DNA of 64,000 nt from JBDTVS01 sp040007095 (lineage in GTDB: Bacteria; Acidobacteriota; Vicinamibacteria; Vicinamibacterales; CAVVIG01). This document shows positions 56,274 through 64,000 of the stretch, piece by piece. How positions within the stretch are numbered: the first letter of the stretch is position 1; each line of letters opens with the position of its first letter. Under the pieces are notes generated by a model. It had not been told where the DNA came from. It saw only the letters and a program-made list of their open reading frames with translations, and ran no database searches. The stretch spans positions 1 through 64,000 of the forward strand of contig JBDTVS010000015.1 of the NCBI GenBank assembly GCA_040007095.1, written 5' to 3'. A program made the position numbers and the translations under genes.

Positions 56274-59111
56274 ATGCATATTCCCAGTGTGACGGTGATC
56301 TTGACCGGCGTTCTGCTGGCCGCCGCCGCGTCTGCCCAGACGCCGGACATCCTGCCATTTCACGCCACCGAGACGACGCTCGCCAACGGCTTGAAGGTCA
56401 TCGTGGTGCCGACCGGATTTCCAAATCTGGTCAGCATTCAGATTCCAGTCCAGGCAGGCTCGCGCAACGAAGTGGAACCGGGGAAATCCGGCTTCGCGCA
56501 TTTCTTCGAGCACTTGATGTTCCGCGGCACACCGAACAACCCGCCCGCCAGGTTCCGCCAGATCATGACCAAGGCGGGGGCGCGCGACAATGCCAGCACC
56601 GGCGACGATTCCACCCGCTACTACTCCACCTTCGCGAAACAGGACCTGGAAACCATCGTCGGCCTGTATGCCGACATGTTCCAGCATCTGTCGTACTCGG
56701 AGGCCGATTTCAAGACGGAAGCCCGCGCCATCCTTGGCGAATACAACAAGAACAGCGCAGATCCGCTCGAGAAGCTCTTCGAGGTGCAGCGCGACCGGTT
56801 CTATCAGGCGCACACCTACAAGCACACGACGATGGGGTTCATCAAAGACATCGAGAACATGCCGAACGAGTACGCGTACTCGAAGACATTCTTCGAGCGC
56901 TGGTACCGGCCCCATTACACGACCGTCATCGTCGCGGGAGACGTGACGCCGGAGCAGGTGCTGCCGATGGTCGAGAAGTACTGGGGCGGGTGGAAATCGA
57001 ATCGAGCGGACACGGTGACCATTCCCAAAGAGCCGGCGCCGAAGGGACCGATCTACGTCCACGTGCCCTGGACGAGCGACACGCTGCCGTGGGTGACCGT
57101 CGGATTTCCGGGGCCGGCCTTCGACGACACGGGCAAGGACTCCGCGGCGATGGAAATTCTTGCCTCGATATTCTTCGGTCAGACCTCCGACCTCTACAAG
57201 AAGCTCGTGGTCGCGGAACAGAAAGTCGATCAGTTGGAAGTCGACGTACCCTCCAGCTTCGATCCGTCGTTGTTTACCGTGCTCGCGCGCGTGAAACAGG
57301 CGGCCGATACGCCCTACGTGCGGGATCAGATTCTGGCGGCGGTGGCGCGGGCCAGGGCGTCGCTGGTGCCGGCCGACCGACTGGCGGACGCCAAGTCGTT
57401 CGATCGGTACTCGTTTGCCCGGGGCATCGACAGCACGGAGCGTGTCGCGGCGGTCCTGTCGCGCTACGCGGCCAACAAGCGCTCGTACCAGACCGTCAAC
57501 AACTACTACCGCACCATGGAGTCGCTGACGCCGGCCGACCTGCAGTCGGCGGCCCGCACGTATTTCGACGACTCCGGCCTCATCGTCTCGACGCTGTCGC
57601 GCGAGTCGCTACCGGCGGGCATCGAACGGGCGCCTTCGCTCTCGTCCTTCGCGGCACAGCCGCGGGCCGCGTCCGGCGCCGGCGGTGATATCCCGCTCGT
57701 GCTGCAGAAGTCGCTGCTGCCGCAACTCGACGTGAAGCTGCTGTTCACGGTCGGGTCGGCCAACGATCCGGCCGGAAAGGAGGGACTTGCCACGCTCACC
57801 GCCGCGATGCTCACGCGAGCGGGGTCCAAGGCGATGACGATCGACCAGATCGATGCCGCGCTCTACCCGACCGCAGCGTCGTTCTCGAGTCGAACCGACA
57901 AGGCGATGACCACGATCACCGGCCTGGTTCACCGCGATCAATGGCAGAAGGTCCTTCCGATCGTATTGCCGCAACTGCTCGACCAGGGCTGGCGGCAGGA
58001 GGACTTCGATCGCGTGAAGACGCGGCAGATGAACGCTCTGGTCCAGGATCTGCGCTCGAACAACGAAGAGGAGCTCGGAAAAGAGCGGCTCCAGGCCAAC
58101 ATCTTTCGCGGCACACCGTATGGGCACGTTGCGCTCGGCACCGTCGCGGGTCTCAATGCCATCAGGTTGGATGATGTGAAAGACTTCGCACGGCAGATGT
58201 TCACCAGGGCCAATCTGACCGTCGGCGTCAGCGGCGATGCGCCGGACGAGCTGATTCACGATCTGCAGACGCACCTGAGGACGCTGCCCGAAGGGCCCGC
58301 GGCCGCACGGATCGCGATTCCGGCGACGCGGCCGTCCGGCATCGACGTCGAGATCCTCGAGAAAGACACGCGCGCCACCGCCATCTCGTTCGGCTTTCCG
58401 ATCGATGTCACCCGCACGCACGCAGATTTCGCCGCGCTCTCGGTCGCGCGCGCCTGGCTCGGCGAGCATCGCTTGTCGTCAGGGCGTCTCTATCAACGGA
58501 TTCGCGAGATCCGCGGCATCAACTACGGGGATTATGCGTACATCGAAGCCTTTCCCAGGGGCATGTTCCAGTTCTTTCCCGATCCGAACCTCGCGCGCAC
58601 TCACCAGATCTTCGAGATCTGGATCCGGCCGGTCGTCCCCGCCAACGCGCACATGTCGCTGCGGATCGCGATTCACGAGCTCGATGCGCTCGTGCGGAAC
58701 GGCCTGACGAAGAGCGATTTCGAGGAGACGCGCGACTACCTGATGAAGAACGTGTATGTCATGACTTCGCGCCAGGATCAGCAGCTGGGCTACGCGCTCG
58801 ACTCGCGCTGGTACGGAATCGGAGAGTTCACCGACTACATGCGCGAGCGGCTGCAGAAGCTGACGATCGAGGACGTCAACGCCGCCGTCAAACGCCACCT
58901 GTCTGCCCGCGATCTGTCGGTTGTCGTCATCGCGAAGGATGCGGCGGGGTTGAAACAGGCGCTGACGGCCGACGCGTTTTCGCCAATCAAATACGACGGA
59001 GAGAAGCCCCAGTCGCTGCTCGACGAAGACAAGATCATCGGCGCGCTGAAGCTCAACATCGCGCCGGCGCGGGTGACGATTACCCCGATCGCCGACGTTT
59101 TCGCACGTTGA
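56274..59111 (+). CDS. Exported M16-family metallopeptidase
   Basis: A 945-residue protein with a signal peptide (IPSVTVILTGVLLAAAASAQ). The first half is a full M16 peptidase: inverted zinc motif HFFEH at 76-80 in GKSGFAHFFEHLMFRGT, with the distal Glu in ARAILGEYN. A second M16-like, non-catalytic half begins at about 480 (DIPLVLQKSLLPQLDVKLLF), so this is a fused pitrilysin/processing-peptidase type rather than two separate genes. It should act on peptides in the periplasm. GGGGAG precedes ATG 56274. Location 70 bp after the GspA-like gene. Confidence 0.9.
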   Translation: MHIPSVTVILTGVLLAAAASAQTPDILPFHATETTLANGLKVIVVPTGFPNLVSIQIPVQAGSRNEVEPGKSGFAHFFEHLMFRGTPNNPPARFRQIMTKAGARDNASTGDDSTRYYSTFAKQDLETIVGLYADMFQHLSYSEADFKTEARAILGEYNKNSADPLEKLFEVQRDRFYQAHTYKHTTMGFIKDIENMPNEYAYSKTFFERWYRPHYTTVIVAGDVTPEQVLPMVEKYWGGWKSNRADTVTIPKEPAPKGPIYVHVPWTSDTLPWVTVGFPGPAFDDTGKDSAAMEILASIFFGQTSDLYKKLVVAEQKVDQLEVDVPSSFDPSLFTVLARVKQAADTPYVRDQILAAVARARASLVPADRLADAKSFDRYSFARGIDSTERVAAVLSRYAANKRSYQTVNNYYRTMESLTPADLQSAARTYFDDSGLIVSTLSRESLPAGIERAPSLSSFAAQPRAASGAGGDIPLVLQKSLLPQLDVKLLFTVGSANDPAGKEGLATLTAAMLTRAGSKAMTIDQIDAALYPTAASFSSRTDKAMTTITGLVHRDQWQKVLPIVLPQLLDQGWRQEDFDRVKTRQMNALVQDLRSNNEEELGKERLQANIFRGTPYGHVALGTVAGLNAIRLDDVKDFARQMFTRANLTVGVSGDAPDELIHDLQTHLRTLPEGPAAARIAIPATRPSGIDVEILEKDTRATAISFGFPIDVTRTHADFAALSVARAWLGEHRLSSGRLYQRIREIRGINYGDYAYIEAFPRGMFQFFPDPNLARTHQIFEIWIRPVVPANAHMSLRIAIHELDALVRNGLTKSDFEETRDYLMKNVYVMTSRQDQQLGYALDSRWYGIGEFTDYMRERLQKLTIEDVNAAVKRHLSARDLSVVVIAKDAAGLKQALTADAFSPIKYDGEKPQSLLDEDKIIGALKLNIAPARVTITPIADVFAR

Positions 59112-59114
59112 GAG

Positions 59115-59170
59115 ACGAGGGCAGGTAGGGCGCGTGGGGTCAGTCAGTCAGGCAGGGCAGGTGGGGCGGG
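59115..59170. repeat. Purine-rich simple sequence
   Basis: A G-rich run of short words (GGCAGGTAGGG, GTCAGTCAGTCAGG, GGCAGGTGGGGCGGG) directly after the M16 peptidase stop. It is the opposite-strand equivalent of the runs at 44395 and 62430. Confidence 0.45.
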
Positions 59171-59198
59171 TTCGACAGATCGTCAGGTGGCCCAGGGC

Positions 59199-59204
59199 TA
59201 TACT
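59199..59204 (+). promoter_or_regulatory. -10-like TATACT before 59213
   Basis: TATACT is eight bases before GTG 59213, and there is no SD. It could drive the small-protein/nucleotidyltransferase pair as a leaderless transcript. Confidence 0.42.
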
Positions 59205-59212
59205 GGGCACTT

Positions 59213-59419
59213 GTGAACCAAACGCCGTTCACGTTGAAGCGGGTCGTCCGCATGACGTCGTTCGACGAGGAACGACGGACACGGCCGTCGCTCGCCTACT
59301 GGCTCACACGCGCGCCCGAGGAGCGCATCGCCGCCGTGGAGTTCCTGCGGCAACAATTTCATGGACCTGGCGCCCGACTTCGACGAGTTCATCGCGTCGT
59401 TGACTGCCCATGGCGTTGA
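59213..59419 (+). CDS. Small protein upstream of nucleotidyltransferase
   Basis: A 68-residue protein. The pattern RRTRPSLAYWLTRAPEERIA followed by VEFLRQQFHG and ARLRRVHRVVD resembles the small conserved protein that usually precedes a nucleotidyltransferase-like gene (YW-x-x-R-x-PEER, then a YG/HG turn and LQRV). GTG 59213 is the first start. It overlaps the next gene by 59 bases, more than the few bases usual for such pairs. The pair is often counted as toxin-antitoxin-like; that function is not shown here. Confidence 0.62.
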   Translation: MNQTPFTLKRVVRMTSFDEERRTRPSLAYWLTRAPEERIAAVEFLRQQFHGPGARLRRVHRVVDCPWR

Positions 59420-59834
59420 ATTCGTGATCGTCGGGGCCTACGCCTTGGCGTTTCATGGTGCGCCGCGCTTCACGGGCGATCTCGATGTCCTGGTACGGCC
59501 GACTCTCGAGAACGCGTCTCGGCTCCTCGCTGCTGTCCGATCGTTTGGCTTTCCAGTCACTGATCTCCAACCGCAGGATATCGTGACGTCGAGCCGCATG
59601 CTGCAGATGGGCGTCGAGCCGATCCAGATTCATGTCATGAGCGCGATCAGCGGCGTGTCGTGGGACGAGGCATGGCGCGATCGCGCGATCGGACGCTGCG
59701 GCCGGCATGAAACGGCATTTCTTGGTCGCCGGACCTTCCTGCAGAACAAGCGCGCGGCGGCCAGGCCGAAGGATCTGGCAGACATCGACGCGCTGATGCC
59801 GGGCGAACCAGAGCCGCCGGACGATATCCCCTGA
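59361..59834 (+). CDS. Nucleotidyltransferase-like protein (DUF6036 type)
   Basis: A 157-residue protein. The N-terminus LAPDFDEFIASLTAHGVEFV, then VGAYALAFHGAPRFTGDLDV, shows the nucleotidyltransferase helix-turn and the paired acidic residues (DLDV). FLNKR-like segments near the end (FLQNKRAAARPKDLADIDAL) match the DUF6036/minimal nucleotidyltransferase pattern. It may modify a target by nucleotidylation, possibly with the upstream small protein as partner. The start overlaps the small gene by 59 bases. Convergent with the gene at 59951. Confidence 0.78.
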   Translation: MDLAPDFDEFIASLTAHGVEFVIVGAYALAFHGAPRFTGDLDVLVRPTLENASRLLAAVRSFGFPVTDLQPQDIVTSSRMLQMGVEPIQIHVMSAISGVSWDEAWRDRAIGRCGRHETAFLGRRTFLQNKRAAARPKDLADIDALMPGEPEPPDDIP

Positions 59835-59838
59835 GCGA

Positions 59839-59933
59839 GGCTCAACAGCCCCTGGTGAAAGTCCGTCGTCGCACCGAGGCGGGATGCAGCGCTCGCCGAA
59901 TGCAGACGGACTTTTACCAGGGGCTGTTGAGCC
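59839..59933. repeat. 95-bp element with 29-bp inverted repeats
   Basis: The arms 59839-59867 and 59905-59933 are inverted copies of 29 bp with one mismatch. The left arm begins GGCTCAACAGCCCCTGG and ends AAAGTCCGTC. The spacer is 37 nt. It lies between two convergent genes. It could be a MITE, a strong bidirectional terminator, or both. No transposase-like sequence is nearby. Confidence 0.75.
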
Positions 59934-59950
59934 CCGCGGCTGGATCCGCG

Positions 59951-60748
59951 TTACTTGACGACGACCTTCACGTGCACGTTGGTCCAGCAGCACTGGAATC
60001 CGCCGCCGCCTTCGCCTGAGACGTCGTTGGCTTGCGCACGGAGCACGTATTCCCCGGGAACGCTGAAGGTCGCGGTGGTCGTCGCTTTTCCCGTCGATTT
60101 GTCCAGAGCCGGCTTGGCATCGCTGAAGACCACTGTGCCCGGACCGCGGAACAGGCTCCACGTCATGGCAACCGGTGACTCGCCGGCGCGTCGGTCTGGG
60201 GTGACGACGCCGTCGTCGGTTGCGTAGAGCGTCAAGGTGACGGGTTGAGGAATGGTCGTGCCGAGTGTGGCGACAATTCGCCGCGGCGGTCCTTGAAACG
60301 GCGACCCGCCCTGTTCGAACCGCAGCACCGGCGGCGTGTTGTTGTTCGCGACGTCCTTGAACGGCTCGACCTCGTAGAGCGGATTCAAGCCCATCGGCAC
60401 CACAGTCGTCTTGCTGTTGGCCACGAGCGTCCAGGACAGCGTCCGCTCGCCGAAGTTCGCCGGCACCGTCACGGTAAAGACACCCCACTGACGCCGGGGC
60501 AGGAAATGCGTCGGCTGCCCCTGATCCGGACCGCCCGGCTCGATTCGGTTGCCCGGCCCGATCGGAATATCGAGCGCCTGCTTCTGATTGCGATTGAGAT
60601 AGCCGATGAGCAGCGTGAAGGTACCGTCGGGATTTCTGAACCACCCTTCGTACGCCGCCGTGACACCCTGGCCGGAATCCTTGAGCGGTTCGAGCGGCAG
60701 CTGCGCCGCAGCCTGCGCGCACAGCGTCCAGGCAACGGCGAGTGCCAT
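59951..60748 (-). CDS. Exported protein, unknown, C-terminal beta-sandwich
   Basis: A 265-residue exported protein. The start at 60748 puts a signal peptide at the N-terminus (ALAVAWTLCAQAAAQLPLEP); a longer frame upstream runs through a repeat-like segment and is not preferred. Segments include YEGWFRNPDGTFTLLIGYLN, PIGPGNRIEPGGPDQGQPTH, RRQWGVFTVTVPANFGERTL and, near the end, KATTTATFSVPGEYVLRAQA, an immunoglobulin- or PKD-like fold. It follows the cytochrome/copper gene on the same strand, 211 bp away, and may work with it. Family not recognised. Confidence 0.7.
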   Translation of the reverse strand: MALAVAWTLCAQAAAQLPLEPLKDSGQGVTAAYEGWFRNPDGTFTLLIGYLNRNQKQALDIPIGPGNRIEPGGPDQGQPTHFLPRRQWGVFTVTVPANFGERTLSWTLVANSKTTVVPMGLNPLYEVEPFKDVANNNTPPVLRFEQGGSPFQGPPRRIVATLGTTIPQPVTLTLYATDDGVVTPDRRAGESPVAMTWSLFRGPGTVVFSDAKPALDKSTGKATTTATFSVPGEYVLRAQANDVSGEGGGGFQCCWTNVHVKVVVK

Positions 60749-60752
60749 CAGA

Positions 60753-60770
60753 GTCCGGCTGAAGCCGGAC
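60753..60770. repeat. Palindromic GTCCGGC repeat
   Basis: GTCCGGC-TGAA-GCCGGAC forms a perfect 7-bp stem just upstream of the 60748 start, next to degenerate related sequence up to about 60900 (for example GAGTCCGGCGTGAGCC at 60889). Repeats of this kind are frequent in Vicinamibacteria-like genomes; this attribution is from memory. Confidence 0.45.
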
Positions 60771-60959
60771 ACTGCGTACGAGCCACTCGGTTTCGAACGG
60801 ACACTGCCATTGTCCGACGCACGACGGAGCCTGCGCTGGCCTTCGTCCGATGCGGTATCCAGCATCAGACGGGACTGGTTGAACGCAGAGTCCGGCGTGA
60901 GCCGCACCGTGACGTGCGCATTATCCGACCGACGTACCGACACGATCTGCTTCGCCTGC

Positions 60960-62348
60960 TCAGCGGCGTTCCGCCACGGTGGTCGACGGCGTCTTCCGTT
61001 TGGCCAGTTCGGTCCGGTAATCCGCGTCGCTCATGTAGGTGATGTTCACCCAGGCATGAGCCATCTCGTCCACGGTGCGCTCGCCCCAGCCCACCCACTG
61101 ATTCGGATCCGGGTTCGCTTTGTTCGCCGCGGTGTTGTCGTGCCATGCGGTGATGCGCAGAATCGTGCCCTTGGGAAGAATCGGCGCGGCGTCGTTCGCG
61201 TAGATGTAGTTGACGTGCCAGTTGAACTCGAAGTTGGCATGGCTCAGCATCTGCGTCGTGCCGTTGGGCAGGATGGCTTCCATCGACATGGCTTTGCCCC
61301 TGAGGTGCATATGGGGCTGGAAATTCTCGATGCGGCCCGCCTGCTTCATCACCACGAATCCCTGGTGCACGCTCACCGAGTTGGGGGCGATGTCCAGGTT
61401 CTGCTTCGATCCGCCGGCAATCGCGTGGAATTGACCGAGCACGGTCCGATATTTCGGCTCCTGCCCTTTGGGATAGAAATAGATCGCGAGTTCGGCCGCA
61501 CCCGTAATTGCTTCACCGACCGCGTGATAGTGAATGTCCCACACGATCTTCGAGCCGGGCAGCATCAACTTCCCGGTATTGGGACGCATCATCTCGCCCT
61601 GCTTTCCGACCGCCCACTCCATGAAGAGACCGGGACCGACGTCCTCGGTGTCATCGACAGGGCGGGAGGTGACAAAGCTGGGCGGACGCGAGATATCGTT
61701 GCCGTCGTCCTGCTTCAACCGCGCCACCGCATGGTGGGTAATGCGACGGCCCTTCATCGTCGTGGGACGAATCTCGATGGCTCGCACCCAGCGCGGCTCC
61801 GTGAGCCCCGTGTCGACCACCGGCTTCCACCAGGCATCCTGCGCTTGCGCCGGCATCTTGTAATCGGGCGACCTCAGAACGAGATCGGGTTGGCCCAGCT
61901 GGGCCGTAAACCCCCACGAGCTCTCGTCGGGCCACACTCGCGGTTTGGGCATATCCTTGGGATTGCCCTGCGGCGCGCCGGCGTCCACCCACCGGACGAT
62001 GGTGTCGATCTCGTCGTCGGTGAGCGAGCGATCGTTCTCGAAGTGCTGGATGCCGACGGTCCGGTCGATGTGCCAGGGCGGCATCTGCCGGGAGGCGACC
62101 CGCGTCTTGATGCCCCGGGCCCACGGGCGTGCCTCCTCGTAGGTCACGAGCGACATCGGCGCAATCGAGTTAGGTCGATGACACGCCTCGCACTTTTCCT
62201 GGAAGATCGGAGCGACGTTCTTGGCAAACGTCACCGGGCTGGCATCGGCCGCGAGCGTCGACCGGGGTACGACAAAGAGAACTCCGAGCGCCAACGCGCC
62301 CAATCGCGCATTCCACATGGCCCGATCCCGAAACGCGACAACTTTCAT
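60960..62348 (-). CDS. Exported cytochrome c fused to copper monooxygenase-like domain
   Basis: A 462-residue protein with AGAGGAGA before ATG 62348 and a signal peptide (MWNARLGALALGVLFVVP). The first 120 residues are a cytochrome c domain with haem motif CEACH and an axial Met candidate in VASRQMPPWHID. The remainder resembles the copper type II ascorbate-dependent monooxygenase (PHM) fold: VWDIHYHAVGEAITGAAEL and FQPHMHLRGKAMSMEAIL supply His-x-His copper ligands. Electron transfer from the haem to the copper centre is a reasonable inference; the substrate is unknown. Confidence 0.85.
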   Translation of the reverse strand: MKVVAFRDRAMWNARLGALALGVLFVVPRSTLAADASPVTFAKNVAPIFQEKCEACHRPNSIAPMSLVTYEEARPWARGIKTRVASRQMPPWHIDRTVGIQHFENDRSLTDDEIDTIVRWVDAGAPQGNPKDMPKPRVWPDESSWGFTAQLGQPDLVLRSPDYKMPAQAQDAWWKPVVDTGLTEPRWVRAIEIRPTTMKGRRITHHAVARLKQDDGNDISRPPSFVTSRPVDDTEDVGPGLFMEWAVGKQGEMMRPNTGKLMLPGSKIVWDIHYHAVGEAITGAAELAIYFYPKGQEPKYRTVLGQFHAIAGGSKQNLDIAPNSVSVHQGFVVMKQAGRIENFQPHMHLRGKAMSMEAILPNGTTQMLSHANFEFNWHVNYIYANDAAPILPKGTILRITAWHDNTAANKANPDPNQWVGWGERTVDEMAHAWVNITYMSDADYRTELAKRKTPSTTVAERR

Positions 62349-62429
62349 GGCGCGGTCTCCTCTTCTGCGAATTTGTGGAATTCTACCCCCGATTGGCGCC
62401 GATCCGGCGGCCAAAGACAGACAAATCGT

Positions 62430-62524
62430 CCCCCGGCCCCACACTCGCTCCACCGGCCCGACCCGTCCCACCAGCCCGGCCCGCGCTACCCGCCCGACCC
62501 GCCGAGCGGTCCCACTCGCCCAAC
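62430..62524. repeat. Pyrimidine-rich simple sequence
   Basis: A C-rich run of short words (CCGACCCG, CCACCAGCC, CCGCCGAGC) between the cytochrome gene start and the thrA stop. Same type as at 44395-44465. Confidence 0.45.
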
Positions 62525-62529
62525 CACCT

Positions 62530-64000
62530 CTACTCAGGCAAATAGTGCAGGAGTTTCAGAATGTCCGAGAAGACCCCCATCGCCGTCACATCAGCGCCCG
62601 CGCCTGGCCCCTGCACGACCAGAGGGGTGCGCGAATACCGCTTGGTCGTGAAGGCGATGATGTTGTCGCTGCCCTTTACCAGCGCCAGTGGGTGTTCTCT
62701 GGGGTATTCCTGCAGGGAGGCGCGCGCGCGGCCGTTTTCGAGGACCGCGACATAGCGGAGCACGCACTCACCCGCTCGCGCCGCGTTCAACTTCTTCAGC
62801 ATCTCGGCGTCGTGGCGCCCGAACGCCGCAAAGAACGCCGGAGAGAAGGCGCCCCGGCTGAGCGCCGCCGGCACCAGACTTTGAGCCGGCACCTCGGCGA
62901 TATCCATTTTCAGCCCGATCTCTCTCGCGAGGATCAGCAGCTTGCGGGCGACGTCGTTGCCCGACAGATCCTCACGGGGATCGGGCTCCGTGAAGCCCAG
63001 ACGCTGCGCGTCCCGCACGAGCTCGCTGAACGGCACGGCCCCGTCGTAGGTGTTGAACAGGTAGCTGAGAGTGCCCGACAGGATCCCCTCGATCTTGACG
63101 ATCTCGTCGCCGCTCGCCACCAGATCGTGCAACGTCGAGAGCACGGGCAGTCCGGCGCCCACATTGGCCTCGTACAGAAAATGCTTCTGCCGTTTCTGCA
63201 GCGACTGCATCAGCGTTTCGTACCGCCGCCATGGCAGCACATTCGCCTTCTTGTTCGGCGTGACGATGTGGAAATCCGCCTCGACAAACGCCGGGTACGC
63301 ATCGACGACCGCGGGATCGGCCGTACAGTCGACGAGCGCGACGTTGGTCAGTGCCAGCGCGGCGACCGCCTCTCGAAACGCCTGCGGCGTCATGCGCCGG
63401 CGCGACGCCCGCAGCGCCTCCTGCCAGTGGGCCAGGTTGATGCCGCCCTCCGAGACCACGAAATGCCGGCTGTTCGCCACCGCGACGACCACAACTTCGA
63501 AGCCTTTCGACAGCAGGTAGCTGCGCTGCTGAAGCAGCTGGCGCAGTAGCGCGGCTCCGATATTGCCGACGCCGACCACCGCCAACGCCAGGCGGCGCCG
63601 CTTTTCGAAGAACGCCTGGTGAATCACGTTGAGCGCCCGGACCTGCTGGGCGCCGTCGATGACGCACGAAATATTGCGTTCCGATGCGCCTTGCGCGATT
63701 GCACTGATGTTGATGTTGTGGCGCCCGAGGGCCGCGAACAGCTTCCCGGCCACGCCTGGACGGCCGTTCATGCCGTCGCCGACGACGGCGACGATCGCCT
63801 GGTCGCGAGCGTAGTCGAGGCGCGTCAACCGATTCTCGAGCTCGTACCGGAACTCCCGCTGGATCGTATCGACGGCTGTCGGCGCGTCGTCCTGGCGGAC
63901 CGCAAAGCAAATCGTGTGTTCAGAGGAGGCCTGGGAGATCAGAATGACGTTGACGCCGCGTCCCGCCAGCGTCCGGAACAGCCGTTCGGCGGTGCCCGGC
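62530..64000 (-). CDS. thrA: Bifunctional aspartate kinase/homoserine dehydrogenase, C-terminal part
   Basis: The frame is open to the window edge, so the 5' part (kinase domain) is missing. The visible 489 residues begin in the regulatory region: ACT-like VNVILISQASSEHTICFAVR and, after QREFRYELENR, a second ACT (AIVAVVGDGMNGRPGVAGKL, NISAIAQGASERNISCVI). The homoserine dehydrogenase domain follows: NAD(P) motif VVGVGNIGAALLRQLL, VTPNKKANVLPWRRYETLM, EANVGAGLPVLSTLHDLV, IEGILSGTLSYLFNTY and GFTEPDPREDLSGNDVARKL (catalytic Asp/Lys region). It makes homoserine from aspartate semialdehyde after the kinase step, in the threonine, methionine and lysine pathways. Confidence 0.94.
   Translation of the reverse strand, partial: PGTAERLFRTLAGRGVNVILISQASSEHTICFAVRQDDAPTAVDTIQREFRYELENRLTRLDYARDQAIVAVVGDGMNGRPGVAGKLFAALGRHNINISAIAQGASERNISCVIDGAQQVRALNVIHQAFFEKRRRLALAVVGVGNIGAALLRQLLQQRSYLLSKGFEVVVVAVANSRHFVVSEGGINLAHWQEALRASRRRMTPQAFREAVAALALTNVALVDCTADPAVVDAYPAFVEADFHIVTPNKKANVLPWRRYETLMQSLQKRQKHFLYEANVGAGLPVLSTLHDLVASGDEIVKIEGILSGTLSYLFNTYDGAVPFSELVRDAQRLGFTEPDPREDLSGNDVARKLLILAREIGLKMDIAEVPAQSLVPAALSRGAFSPAFFAAFGRHDAEMLKKLNAARAGECVLRYVAVLENGRARASLQEYPREHPLALVKGSDNIIAFTTKRYSRTPLVVQGPGAGADVTAMGVFSDILKLLHYLPE

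Noticed and set aside
60749..60943. Longer N-terminus for the exported protein ending at 59951
   Set aside because: The extra 65 codons pass through palindromic repeat sequence and would bury the signal peptide. The start at 60748 is more natural.
1..64000. tRNA, rRNA or CRISPR arrays
   Set aside because: No T-loop GGTTCGA-type clover leaf, rRNA-like stretch, or regularly spaced direct repeats was noticed. A dedicated search (for example a covariance-model scan) would be needed to exclude a single tRNA.

Overview
The window is high-GC bacterial chromosome. The gene content points to an acidobacterium of the Vicinamibacteria type, although no rRNA or other marker is present to prove it. The supporting families are a DUF1592-type cytochrome paired with a DUF1552 protein and an ankyrin protein, two DUF4159 proteins, a TonB receptor with a carboxypeptidase-regulatory N-terminus, secreted TldD/PmbA-like proteins, and many exported proteins with Gly/Arg/Ala/Pro-rich linkers. 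No tRNA, rRNA, CRISPR array or intact phage was seen.

Region 0.3-9.7 kb is the most unusual part. It holds three divergent gene pairs. Each pair joins a winged-helix, TPR-containing regulator to a small secreted protein of one family (308-832/1019-3502, 3779-5518/5708-6241, 6482-7000/7157-9652). Two regulators carry a STAND-type NTPase between the DNA-binding domain and the repeats; the third carries a TolB-like domain instead. The three divergent intergenic regions share a 22-23 nt motif, in the same orientation relative to the regulator and about 100 bp from the secreted gene. I infer a repeated, possibly self-contained regulatory module.

Region 9.8-14.2 kb looks like a decayed island. It contains a frameshifted tyrosine recombinase running into a DUF6152-like remnant, a YheU-family gene, an aspartyl-protease gene that appears split by a small inversion, and a RelE/HTH toxin-antitoxin pair whose toxin has a one-base frameshift in a homopolymer.

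Region 14.2-34.4 kb is mostly catabolic and exported functions: the ankyrin/DUF1552/DUF1592 cluster, beta-propeller proteins, HtpG, a MetE-like enzyme, a Tat-exported thiamine-diphosphate enzyme, a DUF4159 protein, and a lipoprotein hydrolase. A TonB-dependent receptor with a one-base frameshift lies at its right end, divergent from a ZnuABC-like metal transporter operon (34.7-38.0 kb). I infer that receptor and transporter act together in metal uptake.

Region 38-64 kb carries a MaoC-type hydratase, a translationally coupled pair of exported TldD/PmbA proteins, FmdB, a cupredoxin-like protein, a metallo-beta-lactamase-fold lipoprotein, a second DUF4159 protein, several alpha/beta hydrolases including a tandem double-domain protein, a GspA-like ATPase with a SPOR domain, an M16 peptidase, a small-protein/nucleotidyltransferase pair, a cytochrome c/copper monooxygenase-like protein, and the 3' part of thrA. 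Two MITE-like repeats and a 29-bp inverted repeat lie between genes. About nine genes without a Shine-Dalgarno sequence have a TAnnnT box 5-11 nt before the start codon, which suggests leaderless transcripts.
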